Assembly: GCA_944321185.1 (NCBI GenBank)
Contig: CALUKH010000018.1
Span: 1 to 40,913, forward strand
Source of the DNA: an uncultured Alistipes sp.
GTDB taxonomy: Bacteria > Bacteroidota > Bacteroidia > Bacteroidales > Rikenellaceae
Length of the DNA: 40,913 nt
Reading direction: 5' to 3'
How positions within the stretch are numbered: the stretch's first letter is position 1; the number at the start of each line of letters is the position of its first letter. This document shows, piece by piece, positions 26,216-34,402 of the stretch. Position numbers and translations under genes: made by a program. Under the pieces are notes generated by a model, which saw nothing but the letters and a program-made list of their open reading frames with translations, had not been told where the DNA came from and did not search any database.

Positions 26216-27817
26216 CTATTCGAGTTCGTAGACGACGGTCGTCACACTCTCGGCGTCGAGCAGGACCGCATCGTCGACATTCAGAACCGTCTCGCGCAGA
26301 TTCGACGTGGCCGAGGTCGTATACTTGACGATCGACCGGGGATCCGCCGCAAAATTCTCACGCGTCTCGACCAGTTTGACCGGTTTGTTCGAGAGGTTCG
26401 TATAGACGGCCACGATCCGTTTGCCGTCGGGCGATGCGTAGGCCGATCCGAAGAACGAGCGGCTCTCGTTGAGCGTCAGCGCAATGCGGTGGTAGCCCGG
26501 ACGAACGAAGAGGCTGTAGTTGCCCAGCACCCAGAGGGTCGGAGCCGCTTTCCAGGCACCCTCGCCGTTGCGGATGTCGAATTCGTTGGTGCCGTCGCCC
26601 AGCGCAATGAGCATGAAGCGGCACTTCTGACCCCAGCGCGGTACGTCCATCGAGGTCCAGAAGCTCCACGACGTCACGCCGGCCACCGTCAGATCGTTGT
26701 GGATCACCTTGGCCATGTAGAGGGCGATGTCCATCTCGCTGGCCGCCTCGTAACCGACGAATTCATCCGTGCTGTAACCGTCGCCCAGCATGCTCCACTC
26801 GCTCTGCCAGAGCTCCAGTCCGTACTGTTCGGCACTCTGACGCAGGTTCGACCGCACGGAGCGCATGCCCTCCCACGTGCCGTCGGTCCAGTAGCTGTGG
26901 CCGCAGATCAGCTTCTTGACGTGCGCCAGATCGCCCACGTAGTTCTGCGACGAGGGGCTGAAGAAGTTGCGGATCACGTCGCTGCGCTCGGCATTGCCCG
27001 ACGCCTGCGAATAGAGGTAGGTGAAGTCGCCGGCCTCGCCCAGCAGGATATCCACCCCGAGGTTGCGCTCGGTGAGCGACGCATCCAGCTCGCGGGCCAG
27101 ACGCGCCACCTCGGCATTGGTCCAGCCGCTGCCCTCCTGACCGCTTTCCCAGTTGTACTGCGGTTCGTTGACGGGCGAAACGTGCGTCACGGGATAGCCG
27201 AGCGAGAGGTAGTGCTGCGCCACGTCGGCCATGTAGTCGGCAAAGTCGTCGTAACGATCCGCCTGCAGGTTGGCATGGGAGCCGTTGTTGGAGTAGCCCT
27301 TGCCGTTGAGCGTATACTGCACGGGAGGAGTGTTGCTGAAGAGGACGACCTTCTCCACGCCGAACGTCTTCGCACGGTCGAGGAAATAGCGTTGTCCGGC
27401 GCATTTCGTCCAGTCGTAGTCGGTTCCCTCCTCGTTCAGGTAGGACTGCGCCCGGCGCGTGGCATCCTCGATGCCGCTCTCGTCGCCCTGTTCGGCCGTT
27501 CCGCCGCCGAGGTTGACCCGCCACATCGACAGTCCGATACCCCGGGGCTGTCCGTTGACGATCTCACGCGAGAAGAGCGCTTCGCTGATGCCGTCGCGAC
27601 CCGCGGTCCAGAGCGTGCCGACCGTCTCGGGCGCCCAGGCGTCGGAGGCCCCGAAGCCGGCGATCGTCTGATACTGCGTCGCCGCATTGATGGTGACCAG
27701 TTTGGTGACGGCGATCTGCGAAAGATCGGTGCCGCCGTTGCCGTTGTCGCCGGCCTCCTCCTTGCTGCACGCCGCAGCCAGCAGTAGCAGCGCACAGGCA
27801 CTAAGTGTACGTTTCAT
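26216..27817 (-). CDS. GH30 lipoprotein, probable endo-beta-1,6-galactanase
   Basis: The 533-residue product has a lipoprotein leader (LLAAAC, Cys17) followed by [12 protein letters not shown], so it is probably exposed on the cell surface. The GH30 barrel opens with [13 protein letters not shown]. The acid/base is Glu218 in [12 protein letters not shown] and the nucleophile is Glu340 in [11 protein letters not shown]-terminal beta-sandwich follows. In a locus with arabinofuranosidase and galactosidase, endo-beta-1,6-galactanase activity on type II arabinogalactan fits best; glucuronoxylanase or other GH30 activities remain possible. The N-terminal acidic tail, surface location and position right after susD suggest it makes the first cuts before import. 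Confidence 0.87.
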   Translation of the reverse strand: MKRTLSACALLLLAAACSKEEAGDNGNGGTDLSQIAVTKLVTINAATQYQTIAGFGASDAWAPETVGTLWTAGRDGISEALFSREIVNGQPRGIGLSMWRVNLGGGTAEQGDESGIEDATRRAQSYLNEEGTDYDWTKCAGQRYFLDRAKTFGVEKVVLFSNTPPVQYTLNGKGYSNNGSHANLQADRYDDFADYMADVAQHYLSLGYPVTHVSPVNEPQYNWESGQEGSGWTNAEVARLARELDASLTERNLGVDILLGEAGDFTYLYSQASGNAERSDVIRNFFSPSSQNYVGDLAHVKKLICGHSYWTDGTWEGMRSVRSNLRQSAEQYGLELWQSEWSMLGDGYSTDEFVGYEAASEMDIALYMAKVIHNDLTVAGVTSWSFWTSMDVPRWGQKCRFMLIALGDGTNEFDIRNGEGAWKAAPTLWVLGNYSLFVRPGYHRIALTLNESRSFFGSAYASPDGKRIVAVYTNLSNKPVKLVETRENFAADPRSIVKYTTSATSNLRETVLNVDDAVLLDAESVTTVVYELE

Positions 27818-27880
27818 GTCTCGATTCGATAAGTCCGGACTCCGCCGCCCGAACCGGCATCGGCGGAGTCCGGATGGATT

Positions 27881-29521
27881 TTACATCTGACTGTAACCGG
27901 GGTTTTGCTGGATCGATCCGTTCGAGAGGGCGATCTCCATGGGCGGAATCGGGAAGAGCAGGTCACGCGACTCGTCGAAGGTGATGCCCTTGTTCTGATC
28001 CTCCTTCAGGTTGGTCGTCTCGAATTCATCGGTGCTCTGCTCGGTGTTGTACTTCACGAAGGTGCCGTCCGGTCCGAACAGCTCGGCCATGACCTTGTGA
28101 CCGGGTTTCAGCTCGCTGTCCCAACGACGGATGTCGTAGAGACGCTGCTGCTCGCCGGCCAGCTCCAGACGACGCTCCAGACGCACGTTGGCACGCGTCA
28201 GCGGTTTGGTCGCCAGCCCTACACGCCGACGGACCCGGTCGAAGGCATCCTGACCCAGATTCAGGTCGGTGTTGCTCTCCACACACGCCTCGGCATACAT
28301 CAGCAGCACGTCGGCATAACGCAGCAGGCGGTAGTTCTGCGGAATCTTGCCCTTGTCCCACGTGGCCGGACGCTTGTCGTAGGGGATAAAGAACTTGCGC
28401 CAGGCGCGTCCCGACTTGTTGTTGGCCGGATTGATCACCATCTTGCCGTCGGGCAGGTACTCGCGCAGCACGGCATCGTCCATGCCCGGAACGCTCGTGG
28501 CGCCGTGCTTGATGATCGTATAGCCCAGGCGGACCTGGTCACCCTCGTCCAGATAGGCCTTCTCGAGGTTCGACGAAGGCGTGCACCAGCCCCAGCCGTC
28601 GAACTTCACACCGTCGCTCGGACGCGTGGCCGGATCCTCGCGGATGCCGCTGATGATGCACATGAAGCCCGAACCATAGTTGTAGGTCTCGTCGTACATC
28701 GTCTGCGCCTCGAAGAGCGACTCCTGGTTGTTGTTGTAGTCGCAGTCCCAGACCTGACCGAAATCGGGCATCAGGTCATACTCGTGCGTCTCGATCAGAT
28801 CACCCAGCACCTGACGGGCCTCGTCCCACTTGGCCTGGTAGAGGTAGACCTTGCCGAGCAGACCCTGTGCGGCACCGCTCGTGGCGCGTCCCACCTCCGA
28901 GGCGGCCAGCTCGCTGCGCAGCGGCAGATCGGGAATCGCCTCCAGCAGATCCTGCTCGACCAGCGCATAGCTCTCTTCGATCGAACTGCGCGTGGCGCCT
29001 TCGGTCTCCGACGGCGTGAGGAATCCGGTGACCTTCACCACTCCGCCGTAGTTCTTGATCAGCTCGAAGTAGAAGAACGCACGCAGGAACTTGGCCTCGG
29101 CAACCATCCGTGCCTTGACCGTCGCGTCGATCGATGCCTCGCCGATCCGTTCGATGGCGATGTTGCAGCGCGTGATGCCCTTGTAGCGGTAACGGTAGAA
29201 GTCGTTGATGTCGTCCGACTGCGGGGCCGAAGCCTGGAAGTGAGCCAGCGGGCGGTGCGACGAGGCATCCTGGCCCGTGTTGCCCATCCATGCGTCGTCG
29301 GTACACATGTCGAGTGCCTGGTAGAGCTTGCCGATATACCACCAGTCGTCGTAGAAGAGGGCGCCGTAACAGCCGATCAGGAAGCTTTCGCACTGCTCCT
29401 GATTCTGGAAGTAGGTGTCGAGGTTCTCGACGCCACGGCGCGGCTGATCGAGAAAATCGGTGCAGGAGGCCGACGTCAGCACGACGGCCATCGATGCCAA
29501 GATCGAAATTATCTTTTTCAT
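27881..29521 (-). CDS. SusD/RagB-like surface glycan-binding lipoprotein (PUL 2)
   Basis: The 546-residue lipoprotein starts MKKIISILASM with the lipobox SASC (Cys20) and TDFLDQPRRG, a classic SusD beginning. Family features are QCESFLIGCYGAL, AKFLRAFFYFELIKNYGGV, LLRYADVLLMYAEACVE and the late RRLELAGEQQRLYDIRRW, and it ends in a SusD-like tail, DLLFPIPPMEIALSNG. It would form the lid of the SusC encoded 12 bases upstream and bind the locus-specific oligosaccharide. It precedes the GH30 gene by 63 bases. Confidence 0.96.
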   Translation of the reverse strand: MKKIISILASMAVVLTSASCTDFLDQPRRGVENLDTYFQNQEQCESFLIGCYGALFYDDWWYIGKLYQALDMCTDDAWMGNTGQDASSHRPLAHFQASAPQSDDINDFYRYRYKGITRCNIAIERIGEASIDATVKARMVAEAKFLRAFFYFELIKNYGGVVKVTGFLTPSETEGATRSSIEESYALVEQDLLEAIPDLPLRSELAASEVGRATSGAAQGLLGKVYLYQAKWDEARQVLGDLIETHEYDLMPDFGQVWDCDYNNNQESLFEAQTMYDETYNYGSGFMCIISGIREDPATRPSDGVKFDGWGWCTPSSNLEKAYLDEGDQVRLGYTIIKHGATSVPGMDDAVLREYLPDGKMVINPANNKSGRAWRKFFIPYDKRPATWDKGKIPQNYRLLRYADVLLMYAEACVESNTDLNLGQDAFDRVRRRVGLATKPLTRANVRLERRLELAGEQQRLYDIRRWDSELKPGHKVMAELFGPDGTFVKYNTEQSTDEFETTNLKEDQNKGITFDESRDLLFPIPPMEIALSNGSIQQNPGYSQM

Positions 29522-29533
29522 AACGCGTTCACA

Positions 29534-32500
29534 TTAAAATTTGAAGTCTACTCCGAACAGATAGGTGCGCGGGTTGGGGTATTCCGACCAGTCGATACCC
29601 GTGCTCAGCACGTCGCCGGCCAGCATGGCCCGCTCGGGATCCATGCCCGAATAACCGGTGATGGTGAAGGCGTTCTGCACCGAAACCGAGAAACGCAGCG
29701 AATACTTGCTGCTCTTCAGCGGTACGGAGTATCCCAGCTGAAGCAGCTTGCAGCGGAAATAGGAGCCGTCCTCGACGTAGAAGCTCGAGATGGTCGTGTA
29801 GTTGCCGTTGTTGTCGGCGGCCGTCAGACGCGGGAACGAAGCACCCGTGTTGTCCTCACGCCACGTCTTGTTCCACGTGCCGGCGTAGACGTTCGAACCG
29901 CCCGTGCCCGAGTAACGCTCCAGCGTGGTGTTGAAGATGTCGTTGCCCAGCGTGCCGTAGAAGTTGGCCGTCAGGTCGAAGTTGCGGTAGGTGAAGCGGG
30001 TGTTCAGACCGATCATCAGGTCGGGGAAGGCGTTGCCGATGAACGTACGGTCCTCGGTGTCGAGCTCACCGTCGTTGTTCAGGTCGCGGAAACGCAGGTC
30101 GCCGGGCTGTGCCGAGGGCTGCAGCAGATTGCCGTGCTCGTCGGAGTGGGCGTAGACCTCGGCCCAGTTCTGGAAGATGCCGTCGCAGACGTAACCGTAG
30201 AAGCGGCTGATCTCTCCGCCATCCTCGTTGCGGGTGATGTAGCTCGAGTGCCATGCGGCGGCGTCGATCGGGTTGAGCCCCGTGAAGCGCACGGCCGTAT
30301 TCTTGACCGAGGAGAGCTGCAGGCCGATGTCATAGGTGAAATCCTTCGAGCGGTCGGCCCAGTTGATCGAGAGTTCCCAACCGGCGGCCTTCATGCTGCC
30401 GATGTTGCCCCAGAGGTTGCAGTTGTAGTCGGTGTAACCCGAGAAGAGGGGGTTCTCACGCGAATAGAGCATGTCGTGCGACTTCTTCTGGAAGAGTTCG
30501 AAGGTCACATTGAGGCGATCGCGCAGGAAGCCCATGTCCAGACCGACGTTGAAGTCCTCGACCGTCTCCCAGAAGAGATCCGGGTTACCCATGTCGCCGA
30601 GCGTGGTGAAGGGATAGCGCACACCGCCGATGACGTAGCTGCCCGTACCCAGACGGGTGATGTCGCGGCCTGCGGGAATCGCCTGGTTACCCACGCGGCC
30701 CCAGCCGGCACGCAGTTTGAGGTTGGTGAAGACGCGCTGGTCCTGCATGAACTTCTCGCCGATAATGCGCCAGGCGACCGACGCCGACGGGAAGATGCCG
30801 TAACGGTTGTTCTCGGGGAACTTCGACGAACCGTCGGCTCGAACCGAGGCCGTCACATAGTAGCGGTTGTCGTAGTTGTACATCACGCGGGCCAGGTACG
30901 AGACGAGAGTCTCGACCGACGAGGTGCCGCCGTTGGTCTGGTTCATCGTTCCGGCATCGAGCTCCCAGAGCGATTCGACGGTATTCGAGGGGACATCCTC
31001 GCGTCCGCCCTTGACATTGGCCGTCTGGAAACGCTCGGCCGTGAAACCGATCATGGCATTGAGGTTGTGCTTCTTGTTGAAGGTCTTCATGTAGGTGGCC
31101 GTGTTGGTCCAGTTCCAGTCGACCCACTCGGTGATTTCACGCGACACGGAGTTGTTGATCTGTTGCTCCTGGGCGTGCATGTTGAAGGCCGGGGTGAAGT
31201 CGTCCGAACGGCGGAAGCGGGCGTTCAGACCGAACTGCGTACGCAGCGTCAGACCGTCGACGGGGTGAAGCTCCAGATAGGGATTGGCCAGCACGCCGTA
31301 CTCGCGCGAATGGGCGTTCATGCGGGCCACCTGGGCCACGGGGTTCCACGCCTCGTTGTTGTGCGAACGGGCGTAGTTGTCATACGGATTGTCGGTCCAC
31401 TCCGCCTCGGGGCGCATGATCGGCGTGGTGGGGTCCATCGACATCACGTTGCCGAAGACGTTGGGCGTATCGTCCCACGACTCGGTGCGCGGCGCAAAGT
31501 CCACACCCAGGCGTACGACCCGGTTGAAACGCCACTCGGCGTTGATGCGGGCCGTGATCTTGTCCCAGTAGCCGTAGTCGTAGTGCGAACCGTTGCGGAA
31601 GTAGCCCAGCGAACCGCTGTAGACGAACTTGTCGCTGCCGCCCGAGAAACCGAGCGTATAGTTCTGCACGATGGCAAAATCCTTGATCGTCTCGTTCCAC
31701 CAGTCGGTATCGGTGGCGTTGGCGGAGTTCCACGGAGCCACCGCACCGTCGTTCTGGTAGCGGGCCTTGAAGACCTGCTCGAATTCGGCGGCGTGGGCCA
31801 TGCCCGGATCGGCGAGGGTCTGCATACCCACCGACGAGGTGAAGGTGAACTGCGTCGGCTGGTTCAGACGTCCCTTCTTGGTGGTGATCAGGATCACGCC
31901 GTTCGAACCGCGCGTACCGTAGATGGCCGCCGCCGAGGCATCCTTGAGCACCTCCATCGAGGCGATGTCGTCGTTGTTCAGGAAGTTGATGTTGTCACCC
32001 ACGGGCATGCCGTCGACCACGTAGAGCGGGTTGCTGCCGTTCGAGGTCGTGACGCCGCGGATGATCACACGCGGCGTGGTGCCGGGACCGCCACCGCTGG
32101 CCACCTGCACGCCGAGGACCTTGCCCTGGAGGGCATCCATCGCATTACCGGTGGTCATTTCGGTGATTTCGTCGCCTTTGACCGTGGCAATCGACGAGGT
32201 CAGGTCGCTCTTGCGCACCACACCGTAACCGACCACCACCACGTCGTCCAAAGTCGTCGATGCCTCCTTGAGCTGAATATCGATGACCGTACGGTTGGCC
32301 ACCGCGCGCTGTTCGGTCGCGTAGCCGATCATCGAGAAGACCAGCACGGCATCCTTCTCCACGCGCTGGAGCTGGTACGTACCGTCGACATTGGTCGTGG
32401 TACCGTTGTTCGTGCCCTGGACCAGGACGGTCACCCCGACCAGAGGCTGGTTGTCCGTCGCCGAGGTCACGCGACCCGTTACGGCCGTCTGTGCGAGCAC

Positions 32501-32560
32501 CCACAGACTCGACAGCGACAGGCACGCTGTCAACATGATATGCTTGATATATCGTTTCAT
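29534..32560 (-). CDS. SusC-like TonB-dependent outer-membrane transporter (PUL 2)
   Basis: This 1008-residue transporter has a signal peptide ending at about residue 23 (SLWVLA, then QTAVTG), a carboxypeptidase-regulatory-like domain (about 25-100, DNQPLVGVTVLVQGTNNG), a plug with VVVGYGVVRKSDLTSSIAT and MEVLKDASAAAIYGTRGSNG, and a barrel ending in Phe (GVDFKF). No STN domain is present, which fits control by the hybrid two-component system at 36364-40473 rather than by an ECF sigma factor pair. It lies 16 bases after the surface binding protein and 12 before susD, so the three are tightly linked. Confidence 0.96.
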   Translation of the reverse strand: MKRYIKHIMLTACLSLSSLWVLAQTAVTGRVTSATDNQPLVGVTVLVQGTNNGTTTNVDGTYQLQRVEKDAVLVFSMIGYATEQRAVANRTVIDIQLKEASTTLDDVVVVGYGVVRKSDLTSSIATVKGDEITEMTTGNAMDALQGKVLGVQVASGGGPGTTPRVIIRGVTTSNGSNPLYVVDGMPVGDNINFLNNDDIASMEVLKDASAAAIYGTRGSNGVILITTKKGRLNQPTQFTFTSSVGMQTLADPGMAHAAEFEQVFKARYQNDGAVAPWNSANATDTDWWNETIKDFAIVQNYTLGFSGGSDKFVYSGSLGYFRNGSHYDYGYWDKITARINAEWRFNRVVRLGVDFAPRTESWDDTPNVFGNVMSMDPTTPIMRPEAEWTDNPYDNYARSHNNEAWNPVAQVARMNAHSREYGVLANPYLELHPVDGLTLRTQFGLNARFRRSDDFTPAFNMHAQEQQINNSVSREITEWVDWNWTNTATYMKTFNKKHNLNAMIGFTAERFQTANVKGGREDVPSNTVESLWELDAGTMNQTNGGTSSVETLVSYLARVMYNYDNRYYVTASVRADGSSKFPENNRYGIFPSASVAWRIIGEKFMQDQRVFTNLKLRAGWGRVGNQAIPAGRDITRLGTGSYVIGGVRYPFTTLGDMGNPDLFWETVEDFNVGLDMGFLRDRLNVTFELFQKKSHDMLYSRENPLFSGYTDYNCNLWGNIGSMKAAGWELSINWADRSKDFTYDIGLQLSSVKNTAVRFTGLNPIDAAAWHSSYITRNEDGGEISRFYGYVCDGIFQNWAEVYAHSDEHGNLLQPSAQPGDLRFRDLNNDGELDTEDRTFIGNAFPDLMIGLNTRFTYRNFDLTANFYGTLGNDIFNTTLERYSGTGGSNVYAGTWNKTWREDNTGASFPRLTAADNNGNYTTISSFYVEDGSYFRCKLLQLGYSVPLKSSKYSLRFSVSVQNAFTITGYSGMDPERAMLAGDVLSTGIDWSEYPNPRTYLFGVDFKF

Positions 32561-32576
32561 GGTGTTGCGATTTAGG

Positions 32577-34106
32577 TTAGTTGGCCGGAATGAACTTGCC
32601 CCAGCCCGTGTAAGCGTCGAATTCGAAGGTGTAGGAGCCGGTTGCCGGGCAGGGAACGGTCACCCAGTCGTGCGTATCGTTGCCGACCGTGTGGTTGCCG
32701 GCATCGAGCCAGGCCTGGTTGACGTGCGAACCGCAGTACTCGAAGATCGAGGGATCGTGGCTCGTGTAGTTCTTGTTGACCTTCCAGGAGCAGTAGTCCC
32801 ACCATCCGTCGCTGTGCCAGTTGTGGATGTAGAAGTGAACCTCGTCGCCGGCGGTGAAGGAGATGGGCTCCTCGAGGCGGTAGAGGTGCGGATTGGTCTC
32901 ATCCTGCACGAAGCGGTTGATCTCCTTCGGGTTGTCGAACATCAGTCCGAAGTAGAACTCCTGCAGCCACGAGCCGCCGTCGCCCCACGTATCCAGACTG
33001 ATCGAACCGTAGGCATGCGGAACGGGGTCGATGGCCTCGTCGGTCGGGAAGGTGCTCAGCGAGTAGGTACCTTCATACGTATTGATCTCGATGCGGTAAT
33101 AGACACCGGCCTCGGGCAGGACGATCCGCTCGGGCGATTCGTAGGTGAGTTTGGAGTTGTCGTCGGGATCGGCGCCGAACATGATCGGCGAGAAGGAGGT
33201 CGTCTGCGGGATGAAGCAGATGGCCGTATTGGCCGTGCGGTTGTAGTATTCGGCCACGTAGGTATATTCGCCCGTGTGCTTGCAGAGCATCGGCACGCCC
33301 AAGATGTCGCTCGTCAGGTCGCGTTCGTTCATCACGTCGGCCAGGTACATCTCCTCGAAGTCGGTCAGACCCGAGATCGAGAGTTCGAACGACGCCTCGA
33401 CCGTGCGTCCGCTCTGGTCGTAGGCCGTGAGCAGCACTTCGTAGGTGACGCTGCCGCCCTCGGGCAGGGTGAAGGTGATGTTGTCGAGATCGACCGTCGT
33501 CGAGAAGTCCTGCATGCCGCCGGCCGAAACCGTGCGCGTCAGATTGATGTCGGGGATCGAGATCTCGATGCGGTCGACACCGCGATTGTCGGTCACGCGC
33601 AGCGACAGCGGCAGAGTGGTCGACGTATCGCTCTCCTTGACGATCACGGCCAGCGTGCCGCTCGGAACCGATGCGAAGACCGGATCCGAGAAGTCGCCGT
33701 TGAGCGAGATGGCCACCACGTCGGAGGTCGTACGGCCGCCCACGTCGGTGGCCTCGACGGTCAGTTCGTAGAGTTCGCCGATTTCGTTCTCGTCGATGCG
33801 GACCAGATAATCCAGATCATATTCATGGAGGAGTTCCTCCTTGACGGCCAGCAGGTCGATCGTTTTCTCGACATACAAACCCGGACAGGAGAGTGAAATC
33901 CGGGCAATGCCGTCGGCATCGATCACCTTGCCAGTCACATGCACGTCACGTCCCGGTTCGGTCTGGATGCTCTTCGTCAGCTGCAGCTCGGGAGCCGCCG
34001 AATCGACATCCGGATAACTGGGACCGTCGTCCTCGGTGCATGCACTGAGTCCGAACATCACGGACAGGCAGCACCACAACAGGGCCAAAAGTCGTTTTCC
34101 TTTCAT
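32577..34106 (-). CDS. Surface glycan-binding lipoprotein, first gene of PUL 2 operon
   Basis: The 509-residue product has a lipoprotein leader (MKGKRLLALLW..., lipobox LSAC, Cys23) followed by TEDDGPSYPD, an acidic surface-export signal. The rest looks like tandem beta-sandwich domains: DGIARISL and VTDNRGVDRIEIS segments resemble cadherin- or PKD-like repeats, and the C-terminal part (about 270-509) is rich in Trp and Tyr (SWLQEFYFGLMFDN, HNWHSDGWWDYCSW), resembling SusE/F-like starch-binding folds. No catalytic motif is seen. The open frame continues upstream to 34244, but the internal ATG at 34106 gives the signal peptide. It precedes susC by 16 bases; such proteins more often follow susD. 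The glycan bound is inferred from the locus. Confidence 0.8.
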   Translation of the reverse strand: MKGKRLLALLWCCLSVMFGLSACTEDDGPSYPDVDSAAPELQLTKSIQTEPGRDVHVTGKVIDADGIARISLSCPGLYVEKTIDLLAVKEELLHEYDLDYLVRIDENEIGELYELTVEATDVGGRTTSDVVAISLNGDFSDPVFASVPSGTLAVIVKESDTSTTLPLSLRVTDNRGVDRIEISIPDINLTRTVSAGGMQDFSTTVDLDNITFTLPEGGSVTYEVLLTAYDQSGRTVEASFELSISGLTDFEEMYLADVMNERDLTSDILGVPMLCKHTGEYTYVAEYYNRTANTAICFIPQTTSFSPIMFGADPDDNSKLTYESPERIVLPEAGVYYRIEINTYEGTYSLSTFPTDEAIDPVPHAYGSISLDTWGDGGSWLQEFYFGLMFDNPKEINRFVQDETNPHLYRLEEPISFTAGDEVHFYIHNWHSDGWWDYCSWKVNKNYTSHDPSIFEYCGSHVNQAWLDAGNHTVGNDTHDWVTVPCPATGSYTFEFDAYTGWGKFIPAN

Positions 34107-34171
34107 ACGTAAGTCAGTTAGTTTTGGGTTAAATTCATCGTCCGGCAGGTTGAACGCCGGATTTGCGTCAT

Positions 34172-34179
34172 CAAAATTA
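34172..34179 (-). promoter_or_regulatory. Likely -7 box of the PUL 2 operon
   Basis: The minus-strand sequence is TAATTTTG, matching TAnnTTTG, about 65 bases before the surface binding protein ATG. No -33 TTTG is found at the right distance, as expected for a promoter that needs an activator. The repeated half-sites at 34208-34270 lie just upstream. Confidence 0.5.
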
Positions 34180-34207
34180 GCAAGCATCCCCGTCCGAGGC
34201 AGTCGTG

Positions 34208-34270
34208 AATCGTGCAGAAACGCGTCATAAATCTTGCGTTGCACGATTTGAGAGCGTTGATTTCACGATC
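34208..34270. promoter_or_regulatory. Candidate operator: three ATCGTG half-sites between divergent promoters
   Basis: AATCGTGCA (34208-34216, plus strand) faces TGCACGATT (34240-34248), a 9-bp perfect inverted repeat whose centres are 32 bases apart. A third copy, GATCGTGAA on the minus strand (34270-34262), repeats the minus-strand site in the same orientation 22 bases away, about two helical turns. Each copy is followed after a few bases by ACGC. The cluster sits between the -7 boxes of the PUL 2 operon and GH97, where an AraC-type regulator would bind. Confidence 0.5.
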
Positions 34271-34309
34271 GGTTCGCGCCGAAACCCGAGCGGATTCGCG
34301 CCGATGAGT

Positions 34310-34317
34310 TATCTTTG
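34310..34317 (+). promoter_or_regulatory. Likely -7 box for the GH97 gene
   Basis: TATCTTTG matches the Bacteroidota -7 consensus exactly, about 85 bases before the GH97 ATG. As with the divergent operon there is no -33 TTTG at the expected distance, so both promoters may depend on the same activator. Confidence 0.5.
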
Positions 34318-34402
34318 TCGGAGCAGCCGGACAAGCCGCATGACCCCGCTCCGTCCGACTCGCCAAGCAATCGTTCAACCACCCATCCTAACCCATTCAG
34401 CC

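Noticed and set aside
27905-32575. A 1556-codon open frame on the plus strand across susD and susC
   Set aside because: Same cause: a shadow of the minus-strand SusC/SusD pair, with no signal peptide or recognisable domain.
34107-34244. Upstream extension of the surface binding lipoprotein
   Set aside because: It would bury the lipoprotein signal inside the protein and run through the promoter and operator region.
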